Shown: positions 1 to 9,558 of the stretch, in pieces | How the letters are laid out: each line of letters opens with the position of its first letter | Position numbering within the stretch: the first letter of the stretch is position 1 | Source of the DNA: Dyella dinghuensis | GTDB taxonomy: Bacteria; Pseudomonadota; Gammaproteobacteria; Xanthomonadales; Rhodanobacteraceae | Assembly (NCBI RefSeq): GCF_003977615.1 | Contig: NZ_RYZR01000005.1 | Coordinates: 124,001-188,000 of the forward strand | DNA: 64,000 bases | Direction: 5' to 3' | The notes under the pieces: generated by a model | Databases searched by the model: none | What the model was told of the DNA's origin: nothing | What the model saw: only the letters and a program-made list of their open reading frames with translations | Position numbers and translations under genes: made by a program

Positions 1-318
<318 letters not shown>

Positions 319-420
319 TCGAGCCTCGTGGGGAATGAAGGTGGGAACGGCGGGGTTGAGTCTTGAAAGTGTAATGGTCGGGGGTGTTTGCGGCCACCGG
401 CGGGACTTGTGGTGCCTATC

Positions 421-447
421 GCGTACATTGTACCGTACAACGTACGC
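421..447. promoter_or_regulatory. 27-bp near-perfect palindrome, likely operator of the esterase-tetR pair
   Basis: Seen directly: the arms are GCGTAC, then TTGTAC, then GTACAA, then GTACGC, each separated by a single base and centred on 434. Only the two symmetric spacer bases and the centre break the symmetry. The site lies 25 bp upstream of the esterase start (473), where a repressor would block transcription. The length and nested half-sites suit a TetR-family dimer or pair of dimers, and a TetR gene follows the esterase. Autoregulation is inferred. Confidence 0.6.
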
Positions 448-472
448 AATGGCACGCAAAGGGAGTATCCGC

Positions 473-1549
473 ATGACGTTCGCCCGTTCCCGGCTCGCCC
501 ACGCCTGGCGTTGGCTTGCCCTGACGCTTTTATTCGCCCCGGCGATGCTGCTCGCGCAGACCGTCACCGGCGTGGGGTTTCATCACATCACCATCAACGA
601 TCCGGTCAACGGCGGCACGATGCCGGGCTTGGTGTTCTATCCGACCAGCCATGCGCCGGACGAGACCGCGATAGGGCCCTACCATGTCGCCGCCACGGTT
701 GATGCACCGGCGATTCCCGGTGCAAAACCGCTCGTGGTGATCTCGCACGGCAATGGCGGCTCGGATCTCGGTCACCACGAACTGGCGACCTATTTGGCCA
801 GCCACGGTTTCATCGTCGCCACGCTCGAACATCCCAAGGACAACTTTCACGACGTGAGCGGCGTGGGCTACGCGCCCGTTCTGGTTGGCCGGCCGATTCA
901 GGTCAAAGCAACCATCACCATGTTGCTCAATGATCCACACTGGAAGATGTTGATCGATACAAATCGCATTGGCGTCGCCGGTTTTTCGGCGGGCGGATAC
1001 ACCAGCTTGATGATCGTCGGCGCGGTTCCGCAATTCCGGCGCTTCATCGACTTCTGCCATCGCTATCCCAACGACAAGGACGTTTGCGGCGAGGCCAACA
1101 AGCTCACTGCGGAAGCGCAAAGTCATGGGCAGACCCTCGAACAGATGATGGATGGCGTGCAAAGCCAACTCACGCACTGGGGTGATACCGCCGATCCGCG
1201 CGTGAAAGCGGCGTTCGTCATGGCACCGCTAAGTCTTGTTTTCGACGACGCGGGCATCGAGAAAATCGATCGCCCCGTTTTCCTCTACTACGGCCAGAAC
1301 GATCATGTGCTCAGACCCAGCGCAAATGCCGAACATATCCGTCCGCTAATGAAAACGCTTGTGGCTGTGAAAATGGTGCCGCTCGCCGATCACTGGGTAT
1401 TTCTCGATCCGTGCTCGCCCGAACTCGCCAAAGATGCGAAAGAAATCTGCAGCGATCCGCCGGGCGTCGACCGCGTGAAAGTGCATCAGCAGATTCAGGC
1501 CGATGCACTAGCCTTCTTCCGCAAGACGCTTGACGTTCAAACCCAATGA
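473..1549 (+). CDS. Secreted alpha/beta-hydrolase (dienelactone hydrolase/lipase-like)
   Basis: The 358-residue product starts at the ATG behind GGGAG; an in-frame extension to 299 crosses the palindrome and glyA's start and is rejected. Residues 1-30 form a signal peptide (hydrophobic [15 protein letters not shown]). The mature part has the oxyanion segment VVISHGNGG, the nucleophile elbow GFSAGG, and a later acidic/His region ([16 protein letters not shown]) expected of an alpha/beta-hydrolase triad. It resembles periplasmic predicted dienelactone hydrolases (COG4188). Substrate is unknown. The tetR gene begins 12 bp after its stop, so both are probably one transcript under the palindrome. 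Confidence 0.8.
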   Translation: MTFARSRLAHAWRWLALTLLFAPAMLLAQTVTGVGFHHITINDPVNGGTMPGLVFYPTSHAPDETAIGPYHVAATVDAPAIPGAKPLVVISHGNGGSDLGHHELATYLASHGFIVATLEHPKDNFHDVSGVGYAPVLVGRPIQVKATITMLLNDPHWKMLIDTNRIGVAGFSAGGYTSLMIVGAVPQFRRFIDFCHRYPNDKDVCGEANKLTAEAQSHGQTLEQMMDGVQSQLTHWGDTADPRVKAAFVMAPLSLVFDDAGIEKIDRPVFLYYGQNDHVLRPSANAEHIRPLMKTLVAVKMVPLADHWVFLDPCSPELAKDAKEICSDPPGVDRVKVHQQIQADALAFFRKTLDVQTQ

Positions 1550-1561
1550 TTCGAGATCCAC

Positions 1562-2182
1562 GTGCCCAAAGCACTTAGCGACAGCGAGACTGAAGCCTTT
1601 CGCGCACGCATCTGCAGCGCCGCGGCAAAACTGTTCGTCGAAGAAGGCCCGGCGGCGATCACCATGCGCCGTCTGGCCAGCGAACTCGGATGCGGCACGA
1701 TGACGCCGTATCGCTACTACGACAACAAGGAAGAAATCATCACCGCCGTGCGTACGCGCGGCTTGAATCACATGGCAGAAGCGTTGGAAAACGCACTGAA
1801 TACGCCGGGTGATGGCCGAACGCGCAGCCGCAATGTGCGCGATGCCTACATCGATTTCGCGCGTCGCGACACGGCGACCTATCGATTGATGTTCGAATAT
1901 CCCGAAGCCAATCGCGACGACCCAGCGTATCGCGAAGCGCACGCGCGTATGTGGCGATGCATCGCCGCCGACACGCAAGTGATGATCGACGAAGGCATCA
2001 TCGAAGCGGATGCGCCGATTCTCGGTCATCAGGTGTGGGCCGCATTGCACGGTGCGGTAATGCTGGAAATCGCCGGGATGTTGCCGGAAGGTTTCGATGC
2101 GGCGGCGTTGCATGCGCGCACCTTTGTGGCGCTGATGGAGATGTCGCGTCCGGCGCGTCTCAAAAACAAGCCTGGACCCTAA
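1562..2182 (+). CDS. TetR/AcrR-family transcriptional regulator
   Basis: 206 residues from a GTG start. The N-terminal helix-turn-helix (about residues 10-60) reads AAKLFVEEGPAAITMRRLASELGCGTMTPYRYYDNKEE, the classical TetR DNA-binding pattern with YRYYDNKEE as the capping motif. The C-terminal part (about 85-200) is an all-helical ligand/dimer domain with TYRLMFEYPEA, similar to the WHG/TetR_C_33-type domains. It is downstream of the esterase in the same direction with 12 bp between them. It probably represses both genes through the palindrome at 421-447. The effector is not predictable from sequence. Confidence 0.9.
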   Translation: MPKALSDSETEAFRARICSAAAKLFVEEGPAAITMRRLASELGCGTMTPYRYYDNKEEIITAVRTRGLNHMAEALENALNTPGDGRTRSRNVRDAYIDFARRDTATYRLMFEYPEANRDDPAYREAHARMWRCIAADTQVMIDEGIIEADAPILGHQVWAALHGAVMLEIAGMLPEGFDAAALHARTFVALMEMSRPARLKNKPGP

Positions 2183-2199
2183 GCCTCAGGTTTCTTTTC

Positions 2200-2307
2200 C
2201 CCTCCCCCTGCTTGCAGGGGGAGGTTGGGAGGGGGTCACTCACACTCGCCTCAACGCAAGAGTGTTTTAACCCCTCCCCAACCCTCCCCTGCGCGCAGGG
2301 GAGGGAG
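2200..2307. repeat. Paired palindromic extragenic repeat, family A
   Basis: Two facing copies of a unit built on CCTCCCC hairpins (cores CCCCTGCTTGCAGGGG and CCCCTGCGCGCAGGGG), each with a GGTTGGGAGGGG-type tail pointing inward, separated by a short spacer. Closely matching pairs occur at 46540-46644 and 63896-64000, with a related pair at 38115-38247. It begins 17 bp after the tetR stop. The right-hand unit is read by the 3' end of the DUF817 gene. Confidence 0.85.
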
Positions 2308-3169
2308 TCGTGCGATGCATGGCGATGGCGCTCACCATCACATAGCTGATGATCATCAGCAGCAACCACGCCCCCAGTTTCGATAACGGCACCATGCTCC
2401 ATGCATGACGCTGCGCCGGATAACGCCACGCCGCGGTAAACGTGCCGATGTTCTCCGCAAACCAGATGAACGTCGCCACCAGCACAAAGCCAAGCAACAG
2501 CGGCATGCGCCGATGCACGCGCCGGATTCGAAAATAAACCCACGTGCGTCCGAACAGCACGGCAACCGCAACGAATAGCAACCATCGTGCATCAGGAAAA
2601 AAGTGATGCGTAAAGAAATTCACGTAAATGGCCATCGCCAGCCAAACAGTGGCCGCGAACGACGGATGATGCGTAAAGCGAAAATCGAACAAACGCCATG
2701 CCCGCGCGATGTAGCTGCCAATCGACGCATACATGAAACCGGAGAACAGCGGCACGCCGCCGAGACGCAAAAACGACGCTTCGGGATAAACCCATGAACC
2801 CACGGATGTCTTGAACACCTCCATTACCGTGCCGACGAGATGGAACATCAGGATGACTTTCGCTTCGTCGCGACTTTCCAGGCGCGTTGCGATCAACACG
2901 CACTGGATGGTCAACGCAGCCAGCGTGAGAAAGTCGTAGCGCGGCAACCACGCATCGCGCGGATAAAACGCCCAGGTCAGCCAGAGCAAACTGATCATGC
3001 ACGCGCCGAACAAGCATGCCGATGCCTGCTTCACGCCGAAGCAAACCAGCTCGTGAAGGGCGATGGCCACGCGGCCGCGCGAGCGCGCCCATCGCCCGAT
3101 TCGTGCGTCCCATCGCCGGATGACTCCCTGCGGGCCACGACGGCTTTTCGCGGTGACAGCTCCGTCCAT
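2267..3169 (-). CDS. DUF817 family integral membrane protein
   Basis: 300 residues from the ATG preceded by AGGGAG at 6-bp spacing; longer in-frame starts exist but lack a ribosome site. At least six to seven hydrophobic segments are visible (ACMISLLWLTWAFY, FLTLAALTIQCVLIA, LLLGFVLVATFIWF, WLLLMIISYVMVSAIA). Conserved-looking polar blocks include ESRDEAKVILMFHLVGTVME and FKTSVGSWVYPE, characteristic of DUF817 proteins, whose function is unknown. The last residues (TTPSPARRGGLGRG) are encoded by the repeat at 2270-2307, and the stop lies in the repeat spacer, so the natural C-terminus was probably altered by repeat insertion. Confidence 0.8.
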   Translation of the reverse strand: MDGAVTAKSRRGPQGVIRRWDARIGRWARSRGRVAIALHELVCFGVKQASACLFGACMISLLWLTWAFYPRDAWLPRYDFLTLAALTIQCVLIATRLESRDEAKVILMFHLVGTVMEVFKTSVGSWVYPEASFLRLGGVPLFSGFMYASIGSYIARAWRLFDFRFTHHPSFAATVWLAMAIYVNFFTHHFFPDARWLLFVAVAVLFGRTWVYFRIRRVHRRMPLLLGFVLVATFIWFAENIGTFTAAWRYPAQRHAWSMVPLSKLGAWLLLMIISYVMVSAIAMHRTTPSPARRGGLGRG

Positions 3170-3403
3170 CGACGACTCCCTCGGCATCAAAGGGAGCATC
3201 GCGGTCCGAAGTGTCCGTATCTGGCGCAAAAAGTGCCGCTGCCGTGGCCATCCGCTCGCATCCGGGCGGCAAAAAGCGCGTTCCGATGCAGGTCCCCGTC
3301 ACCGGGAGTTGGGATGGAGCCGCTATAATGCCGGGTTTGATACCCACGCCCCGCGCGTTGCCTCTCTTCCCGGGCCAGCGACGCGCACGCCTTCGGAGCC
3401 AGC

Positions 3404-5065
3404 ATGCAATACATCTACACCATGAACGGGGTCAGCAAGATCGTTCCCCCGAAGCGTCAGATCATCAAGGACATTTCGCTGAGCTTCTTCCCCGGCGCCA
3501 AGATCGGCCTGCTCGGCCTGAACGGCGCGGGTAAATCGACCGTGCTGCGCATCATGGCCGGCGTGGATACCGATTTTCAGGGCGAAGCCCGTCCCCAGCC
3601 CGGCATCAAGGTCGGCTATCTGGCGCAGGAACCGCAGCTGGATCCGGAAAAGACCGTGCGCGAAGTGGTCGAGGAAGGCGTCTCGGTAATCCTCGATGCG
3701 CAGAAGCGCCTCGAAGAGGTCTACGCCGCCTACGCTGAGGAAGGCGCCAATTTCGACAAGCTCGCCGCTGAGCAGCAGGAACTGGAAAGCCTGCTCGCCG
3801 TAAACGATGCACACGCCCTGGAGCGCCAGCTCGAAGTGGCCGCCGATGCGCTGCGCCTGCCGCCGTGGGACGTGCAGGTCGGGCCGCTCTCTGGTGGTGA
3901 AAAGCGCCGCGTCGCGCTCTGCCGCCTGCTGCTATCCAAGCCCGACATGCTGCTGCTCGACGAACCGACCAACCACTTGGACGCCGAGTCGGTGGAATGG
4001 CTGGAGCACTTCCTGCAGGACTATCCCGGCACCGTAGTGGCCGTCACCCATGATCGCTACTTCCTCGACAACGCCGCCGAGTGGATTCTCGAACTCGACC
4101 GCGGCCGCGGCATTCCGTGGAAGGGCAACTACACCGAATGGCTGGAACAGAAAGATGCGCGCCTGAAGCAGGAAGCGCAGCAGGAAAAATCGCGCCAGAA
4201 GGCGATCGAAAAAGAATTGGAGTGGGTGCGCTCCGCCGCCAAGGGCCGTCAGTCCAAGGGCAAGGCGCGTTTGAACCGCTTCGAGGAATTGAACGCGGTC
4301 GATTACCAGCGCCGCAACGAAACCAATGAAATCTTCATTCCGCCGGGCGAGCGCCTGGGCCAGGAAGTGATCGAGTTCAAGAACGTCAGCAAGTCGTTCG
4401 GCGATCGCATGTTGATCGACGATCTGTCGTTCAAGGTGCCGCCGGGTGCCATCGTCGGCGTGATCGGCCCGAACGGCGCGGGTAAGTCCACGCTGATGAA
4501 GCTGATCACCGGTGTCGAGACACCGGACAGCGGCGAAGTGAAGATCGGTCATACCGTGAAGCTCGCCTATGTCGATCAGTCGCGCGGCGCACTCGATCCG
4601 AAGAAGAACGTGTGGCAGGAAGTGTCGGGCGGTGCGGACATCCTCACCATCGGCAACTTCGAGATTCAGTCGCGCGCATACATTGGCCGCTTCAACTTCA
4701 AGGGTGTCGATCAGCAGAAGATCGTCGGCAATCTCTCTGGTGGTGAGCGCGGTCGTCTGCACTTGGCCAAGACGCTGCTGCAGGGCGGCAACGTGCTGCT
4801 GCTCGACGAACCGTCGAACGACCTTGACGTGGAAACGCTGCGCGCGCTCGAAGACGCGCTGCTGGAATTCCCCGGCTGCGCGATGGTGATCTCGCATGAT
4901 CGCTGGTTCCTCGACCGTATCGCCACGCACATCCTGGCGTTCGAAGGCGACTCGCATGTCGAGTTCTTCCCCGGCAACTACAACGAATACGAAGCGGACA
5001 AGAAGCGTCGTCTGGGCGACGAAGCATCGAAGCCGCATCGTGTGAAGTACAAGAAACTGGCGTGA
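3404..5065 (+). CDS. ettA: Energy-dependent translational throttle protein EttA (ABC-F)
   Basis: 553 residues, the usual EttA length. Two ABC domains without membrane segments: Walker A GLNGAGKS (38-45) and signature LSGGEKRRVAL, then a second Walker A GPNGAGKS (about 355) and signature LSGGERGRLHL. The linker with KQEAQQEKSRQKAIEKELEWVRS is the charged PtIM helix pair. EttA binds the ribosomal E site and gates entry into elongation according to ATP/ADP levels. It starts MQYIYTMNGVSKIVPP as in other EttA proteins. It stands alone, followed by a repeat pair 11 bp after its stop. Confidence 0.96.
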   Translation: MQYIYTMNGVSKIVPPKRQIIKDISLSFFPGAKIGLLGLNGAGKSTVLRIMAGVDTDFQGEARPQPGIKVGYLAQEPQLDPEKTVREVVEEGVSVILDAQKRLEEVYAAYAEEGANFDKLAAEQQELESLLAVNDAHALERQLEVAADALRLPPWDVQVGPLSGGEKRRVALCRLLLSKPDMLLLDEPTNHLDAESVEWLEHFLQDYPGTVVAVTHDRYFLDNAAEWILELDRGRGIPWKGNYTEWLEQKDARLKQEAQQEKSRQKAIEKELEWVRSAAKGRQSKGKARLNRFEELNAVDYQRRNETNEIFIPPGERLGQEVIEFKNVSKSFGDRMLIDDLSFKVPPGAIVGVIGPNGAGKSTLMKLITGVETPDSGEVKIGHTVKLAYVDQSRGALDPKKNVWQEVSGGADILTIGNFEIQSRAYIGRFNFKGVDQQKIVGNLSGGERGRLHLAKTLLQGGNVLLLDEPSNDLDVETLRALEDALLEFPGCAMVISHDRWFLDRIATHILAFEGDSHVEFFPGNYNEYEADKKRRLGDEASKPHRVKYKKLA

Positions 5066-5076
5066 CGCGCTTTACT

Positions 5077-5208
5077 CCCTCTCCCCTCCGGGGAGAGGGC
5101 TGGGGTGAGGGGCCAATCTACCGCCTTACTTCAATAAGACCGCGCTCCAATTGACCTTCACCGCAAGCGTGTCCCCTCACCCTAACCCTCTCCCCGAAGG
5201 GGAGAGGG
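5077..5208. repeat. Paired palindromic extragenic repeat, family B
   Basis: Two inverted 36-bp units at 5077-5112 and 5173-5208. Each has a CCCTCTCCCC / GGGGAGAGGG hairpin followed by a GGGTGAGGGG-type tail facing the centre. The 60-bp spacer is unrelated to those of other copies. The pair lies between the ettA stop and the pyrF ribosome site. A second family-B pair is at 24517-24650. Confidence 0.85.
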
Positions 5209-5236
5209 AATGAGGAATCGGCAAGGAGAGACGACG

Positions 5237-6049
5237 ATGCACTTCATGCAATCCCTGCAGGCCGCATGGACCCGCAACAACTCACTGGTTTGCGTCGGCC
5301 TCGACCCCGAACCGTCGAAATTTCCAGCGCATCTCAAAAACCATCCCGATGTCGTCTTCGAATTCTGCCGCGACATCGTTAACGCAACGGCCGATCTGGT
5401 CTGCGCATTCAAACCGCAGATTGCTCACTTCGCCGCGCTTCGCGCTGAAGAAACGCTGGAGCGCCTGATTGCGCATATCCACGCCGAACATCCCGGCGTG
5501 CCGGTCATCCTTGACGCCAAACGGGGTGACATCGGCAGTACCGCGCAGCATTACGTCACCGAAGCGTTCGATCGTTATGGCGCCGATGCCGTCACGCTCA
5601 ACCCCTATCTAGGCCGCGATTCCGTCCAGCCCTTCCTGAATCGTGCCGACAAGGGCGTCATTCTGCTTTGCCATACGTCCAATCCCGGCGCGGCGGACCT
5701 GCAGGACCTCGACGTCGGCGGCAAGCCGCTGTACCAGCACGTGGCGAAGATCATCGCCAAGGACTGGAACACGCACGGCAACTGCGCACTCGTGACGGGA
5801 GCGACCTGGCCGGAACAGCTGGCCGAAGTGCGTGCCATCGTGGGTGACGTGCCTTTGCTGGTACCGGGCATTGGTGCCCAGGGCGGCGATGTGGAGGCGG
5901 TGGTGCGTAACGGTCGCACCGCAGCGGGCACCGGCCTGATGATCAGCTCCTCGCGCGCCATTCTTTACGCCGGCCACAACGTGGACTTCGCCACTGCGGC
6001 CCGCAAAGCCACCCAGGACTTGCGCGACACCATCAACCGGTATCGCTAA
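5237..6049 (+). CDS. pyrF: Orotidine 5'-phosphate decarboxylase (type 2)
   Basis: Makes UMP from OMP, the last step of de novo pyrimidine synthesis. 270 residues from the ATG behind AAGGAGAG; the in-frame ATG at 5210 overlaps the repeat and is unlikely. The catalytic block [17 protein letters not shown] (about residues 90-106) supplies the Asp-Lys-Asp network. LVCVGLDPE near the N-terminus and VPGIGAQGG near the phosphate site are also typical. The roughly 270-residue size and the D-x-K-R-G-D-I-G-S-T form identify the longer type 2 PyrF rather than the E. coli type. Confidence 0.95.
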   Translation: MHFMQSLQAAWTRNNSLVCVGLDPEPSKFPAHLKNHPDVVFEFCRDIVNATADLVCAFKPQIAHFAALRAEETLERLIAHIHAEHPGVPVILDAKRGDIGSTAQHYVTEAFDRYGADAVTLNPYLGRDSVQPFLNRADKGVILLCHTSNPGAADLQDLDVGGKPLYQHVAKIIAKDWNTHGNCALVTGATWPEQLAEVRAIVGDVPLLVPGIGAQGGDVEAVVRNGRTAAGTGLMISSSRAILYAGHNVDFATAARKATQDLRDTINRYR

Positions 6050-6067
6050 ACCATTCGATTTACCCCG

Positions 6068-6180
6068 TAAGTTCCGGCGCCTATTTCGGGTGCGGCAAAG
6101 CCATCCGATGGCCCTCCCGCCCGCTGCACGGCTATGTCAGTATCGGTAGCGGGATCCGGCTTTTTTTGCCGGTCAGGCAA
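6068..6180 (+). promoter_or_regulatory. Structured leader upstream of the serine protease, weakly GEMM-like
   Basis: The 148-bp gap between pyrF and the protease contains GCGGCAAAGCC (6092-6102), then a CCGAT...ATCGG pairing around a GGCC...GGCT stem, then GGTAGCGGG and a CCGGC/GCCGG hairpin with a T7 loop (6156-6172). Pieces recall the 3' half of c-di-GMP-I riboswitches (GCAAAGCC, GGTAGCGGG), but the AGGGCAAACC half and the GAAA tetraloop are absent. I call it a structured leader only. Confidence 0.25.
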
Positions 6181-6197
6181 TCATACGAAGGGAACGT

Positions 6198-8222
6198 ATG
6201 CAGGCATTGAATGGGATGGCTCGACACGTGGTCACAAGAACAGCTGCCTTTCTTCACCAGCTTTCGCTGACGTTGTTGCTGATAACGGTTGTCATGGGCC
6301 TGTCGGGCCGCGCGCACGCGGCGAGCCCGGATCCGCAACTCGCGTCGAAGATCGACGCGGCGACATTCGAGGTGGTAATTCCCCGAGCTGTCGACGATCC
6401 GCTCACCTACGAAAAACCGTTGCCGCTCGATCTGATGCCTTATCAGGAACGCACGGACAAATATTTTTCGATCGGCACGGCGTTCTCCATCGGCAACAAC
6501 CGCTACGTCACCGCCGGCCATGTGTTGATGGTCGCCGTGGGCGACCTGACCGGTGCGCCCGCGCTGCGCGATGCCAGCGGCCATGTGTATGCCATCGACA
6601 AGATCGAGAAGTTTTCGCTGCAGCAAGACTTTGTGATGTTCTCGCTGAAAGAACAACCGAACAACGCCGCGCTGGACGTCAACACGAAGCCGGCATTGAA
6701 CAGCGTGGTATATGCCGTGGGCAATGCGCTGGGCACGGGCGTCGTGATCCGCGATGGTTTGTATACCTCCGACACCCCCGAGGATGAAAACGGCCGCTGG
6801 AAGTGGATGCGTTTCTCGGCAGCGGCATCGCCTGGAAACAGCGGCGGCCCGCTACTGGATGAACAAGGGCGCGTCATCGGCGTGGTGCTGATGAAGTCGG
6901 CCAACGAAAACCTCAACTATGCACTGCCGATCGGTGAAGTGCTGAACGCCTCAAATAGCGCAGCGGTTATCGACAAGCGCATGTCCTATCAGCTCGATGT
7001 GCTGAGCAATCATCAGAACAGCTCTTTCAAGGGGCAATTCTCCTTGCCCAAGAGCTACGCGGATTTCGAATCGGCGTATCTGAAACTTTCCGACAGCAAT
7101 AGCGACGACATGCTAAAAGCGTTGTTGCAGTCGCAGGGCGACAACCTGTTTCCGCACGGCGCGGGTTCCAACGAGATTCTCTACAGCTCCCCGGATCTGA
7201 GTTACTTCCCGTCGCTGATCGTGCTCAGCAACAGCGGCCAATGGAATTACGAGGGGCGTGAATTCGGTCGCGTACCGCTAAGCGGCAGCGGTTACGTTGC
7301 GAGCGGCCTGGTCGGCCAAAATATGCTGATGCATCTGCGTCGGCCGGACGATTTGAAGGCGTCCACGTTCTACAACGATCCCAAGCAAGTGATGGACATG
7401 GTGTTGAAGACGGGATTCTTCATTCGCCCCGTGGGACCGGAACGCATCAAGATCACGTCGATGGGCAAACCCAAGTCGGATACGAAGTACACCGACGGCT
7501 GGCAGCGCGAATGGCGCGTTTACGTGTGGGACGAACCCTTTGCCAACATCCAGGTAGTGATGTTTGCCCTTCCCGTGCCGGACGGTTACGCGATCATGCT
7601 ACGCATGAACCCTGCGGCGGTCACGCATGACAGCATGATCGACATGAAAGCGCTGACCGATTTCTTCAATGTCGATTTCGGCGGCACGCTGGCGCAGTGG
7701 AAAGATTTTCTTTCCGACAGCTCATTGTTGTCGGGCCCATTGAAAGACACGCACATCGACTTCGATTACGGCAAGCGCTTCAGCTACAGCTCCGGCCGCA
7801 TCGCATTCAACTATCCCTCTTCGCTGCAGGAAGTCGCCACCGACAACGTGCTTGGCATGGGCTTCAGCTATTACACCCATAACGGCAAAATCGATCTGGA
7901 GACCAGCGATGTGCAGGTCCGTATCAATGTCACTGACCCGGATCGCATCAACGTAAGGCGTCACGTCGCGCCCAGCCCGGACCTCGATGACAGCTTCAAG
8001 GCGGCGTGGGGCAAGCTGCTGCACAAGCAGCATCCGTACGATGGCGTCGCTTACAACGACGGCGACGAAATGGATATCGCTGCCGTCGTCGATCCGGGCT
8101 CAAACGCGACGCCCACCGAGCTCTATACCGTTTTCTACGGCACGCAAGGCACGCATCAGCCCAGCGATATGAAAGCCAAACTGGATGAACTGATGAAACA
8201 GTTCAAGATCAAATCGCCTTGA
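6198..8222 (+). CDS. Exported trypsin-like serine protease with a large C-terminal domain
   Basis: 674 residues. A long signal peptide ends near AHAASP (residue 42). The chymotrypsin-fold protease domain spans about 55-245: His108 in VTAGHVL, Asp144 in LQQDFVMF, Ser215 in SPGNSGGPLL, followed by GRVIGVVLM. So the triad is complete. The remaining 430 residues have no PDZ motif I can recognise and look soluble and mixed alpha/beta, with TSMGKPKSDTKYTDGW and IDFDYGKRFSYSS segments. It is likely periplasmic or secreted. It stands alone behind a structured leader, and converges on the acyltransferase. Substrate unknown. Confidence 0.85.
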   Translation: MQALNGMARHVVTRTAAFLHQLSLTLLLITVVMGLSGRAHAASPDPQLASKIDAATFEVVIPRAVDDPLTYEKPLPLDLMPYQERTDKYFSIGTAFSIGNNRYVTAGHVLMVAVGDLTGAPALRDASGHVYAIDKIEKFSLQQDFVMFSLKEQPNNAALDVNTKPALNSVVYAVGNALGTGVVIRDGLYTSDTPEDENGRWKWMRFSAAASPGNSGGPLLDEQGRVIGVVLMKSANENLNYALPIGEVLNASNSAAVIDKRMSYQLDVLSNHQNSSFKGQFSLPKSYADFESAYLKLSDSNSDDMLKALLQSQGDNLFPHGAGSNEILYSSPDLSYFPSLIVLSNSGQWNYEGREFGRVPLSGSGYVASGLVGQNMLMHLRRPDDLKASTFYNDPKQVMDMVLKTGFFIRPVGPERIKITSMGKPKSDTKYTDGWQREWRVYVWDEPFANIQVVMFALPVPDGYAIMLRMNPAAVTHDSMIDMKALTDFFNVDFGGTLAQWKDFLSDSSLLSGPLKDTHIDFDYGKRFSYSSGRIAFNYPSSLQEVATDNVLGMGFSYYTHNGKIDLETSDVQVRINVTDPDRINVRRHVAPSPDLDDSFKAAWGKLLHKQHPYDGVAYNDGDEMDIAAVVDPGSNATPTELYTVFYGTQGTHQPSDMKAKLDELMKQFKIKSP

Positions 8223-8274
8223 TAGATTGACTTGGTTCGTCATTTCGCATCGCGCGGAATGGCGAACCATCTGC

Positions 8275-9453
8275 TCAGGCACGTTGCACGGAAACGGCTT
8301 GCGACGACTTCAACGTCTTGCCCGACAAGCGCGCACGCAGCCACCGTTCGCACGGCACGGAAATCCAGCGAGCCACTGCCGCGCCCAGCAACCAGCACAG
8401 CGGCACGGCTGGCAGATACCAAAGAATACCCCACGTCATATCGGCACCTGTCAGGTGAAACAGGCGTACGACGGCCATCACCACAAACATGTGGCTTAGA
8501 TAGATTTCGTAGCTCAGGCGACCGAACGAACGCAGCCCATTCAGCGCGCGCCAGGGATGCCATTCGCCTGCCGCTTGTCGCCACTGCAAGCCAATCAGTG
8601 CGCACATCACCGATGTCGTCAGCAGCAGCATGCAGCCGTCGTGCAATAGCGGCCACAATCTGTCTTCGATCACGTAAATCGCCACGAGGCCAAGACTGCC
8701 GAAGGCGATCAAAGCGCGAATGATTTCGATACGACGCGATGGCCATCGCGCCGCGATCAGCGCACCAAGCACACCCGTGGCGATAGCAGCCATGCCCGGC
8801 AAATAGGCTTTCTCTTGCCATATCTCGTTACCTGCCAGGGCGGCATGCGCCCACGGCAGAGACAGCGCAAACGCAATCAGCAACACCACCAGCGCCCACG
8901 TACGACGGATTAGCAGGCACGCCATAGGGAACCCGAGATAGAAGACTTCTTCTATCGACAACGACCAGAGCACATCCCAATTGCCAGGGAGATAACCGTA
9001 GTGCCCCTCATACCAATTCAGATGCAGTCCCAGTGCGGCGAGCAATGCGCGTGGCAGCGTCTGGCCTGCTCGGTGGATCACATAATCGTCGACACCGCAT
9101 AGATGCAACACGCTGAGCACGATCAGCAACACCAACAGGCACGGCGCGATGCGCGCAAAACGCCTCACGTAAAAGGCACCTGCATCGATGCGATCAAGAC
9201 CGCCCCAGCGTTGCAGCGTATTGCCTGTAATGAGAAACCCGGAAATGACGAAGAAAACGAAAACCGATTCGTAACCGTTGTAGTTGAGGGCATTGAGGAT
9301 CGGAATCGGCACGTAAGCCGCCAGGACGCCGCGATGCAGCGGAATACGAAGACCGATGTGATGGAGCACCACCAGCAGGATGGACAGGCCGCGCAGCAGA
9401 TCGATGCCAGGGTTGCGCTGAGGCGCTGCCGTCTGTTCCAAAACCTGCCCCAT
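8275..9453 (-). CDS. Acyltransferase 3 family membrane protein (OafA/YrhL type)
   Basis: 392 residues from the ATG behind AAGGGAG; an open frame to 9756 runs across the uppP start and is rejected. The N-terminal signature NPGIDLLRGLSILLVVLHH contains the family's conserved R and H. About ten hydrophobic helices follow, with GNWDVLWSLSIEEVFYLGFP (the conserved W-S-L-x-x-E-x-x-Y block). Such enzymes move acetyl or other acyl groups onto O-antigen, peptidoglycan or exopolysaccharide in the inner membrane. The gene is divergent from uppP (106-bp gap). The acceptor cannot be read from context. Confidence 0.9.
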   Translation of the reverse strand: MGQVLEQTAAPQRNPGIDLLRGLSILLVVLHHIGLRIPLHRGVLAAYVPIPILNALNYNGYESVFVFFVISGFLITGNTLQRWGGLDRIDAGAFYVRRFARIAPCLLVLLIVLSVLHLCGVDDYVIHRAGQTLPRALLAALGLHLNWYEGHYGYLPGNWDVLWSLSIEEVFYLGFPMACLLIRRTWALVVLLIAFALSLPWAHAALAGNEIWQEKAYLPGMAAIATGVLGALIAARWPSRRIEIIRALIAFGSLGLVAIYVIEDRLWPLLHDGCMLLLTTSVMCALIGLQWRQAAGEWHPWRALNGLRSFGRLSYEIYLSHMFVVMAVVRLFHLTGADMTWGILWYLPAVPLCWLLGAAVARWISVPCERWLRARLSGKTLKSSQAVSVQRA

Positions 9454-9558
9454 AAGTCTCCCTTGCCCCGAAATCGCCATATTTGACCGCACTTTCCCCG
9501 CCACGCAAGCGATGGGCGCTGACATAATTGGGCAAACCGATCCCAGAAGGAATCCCGC

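Noticed and set aside
2200-2307. CRISPR-like arrangement of GC-rich repeats
   Set aside because: Units are inverted pairs with short irregular spacers, not direct repeats with constant spacing, and no cas gene is present.
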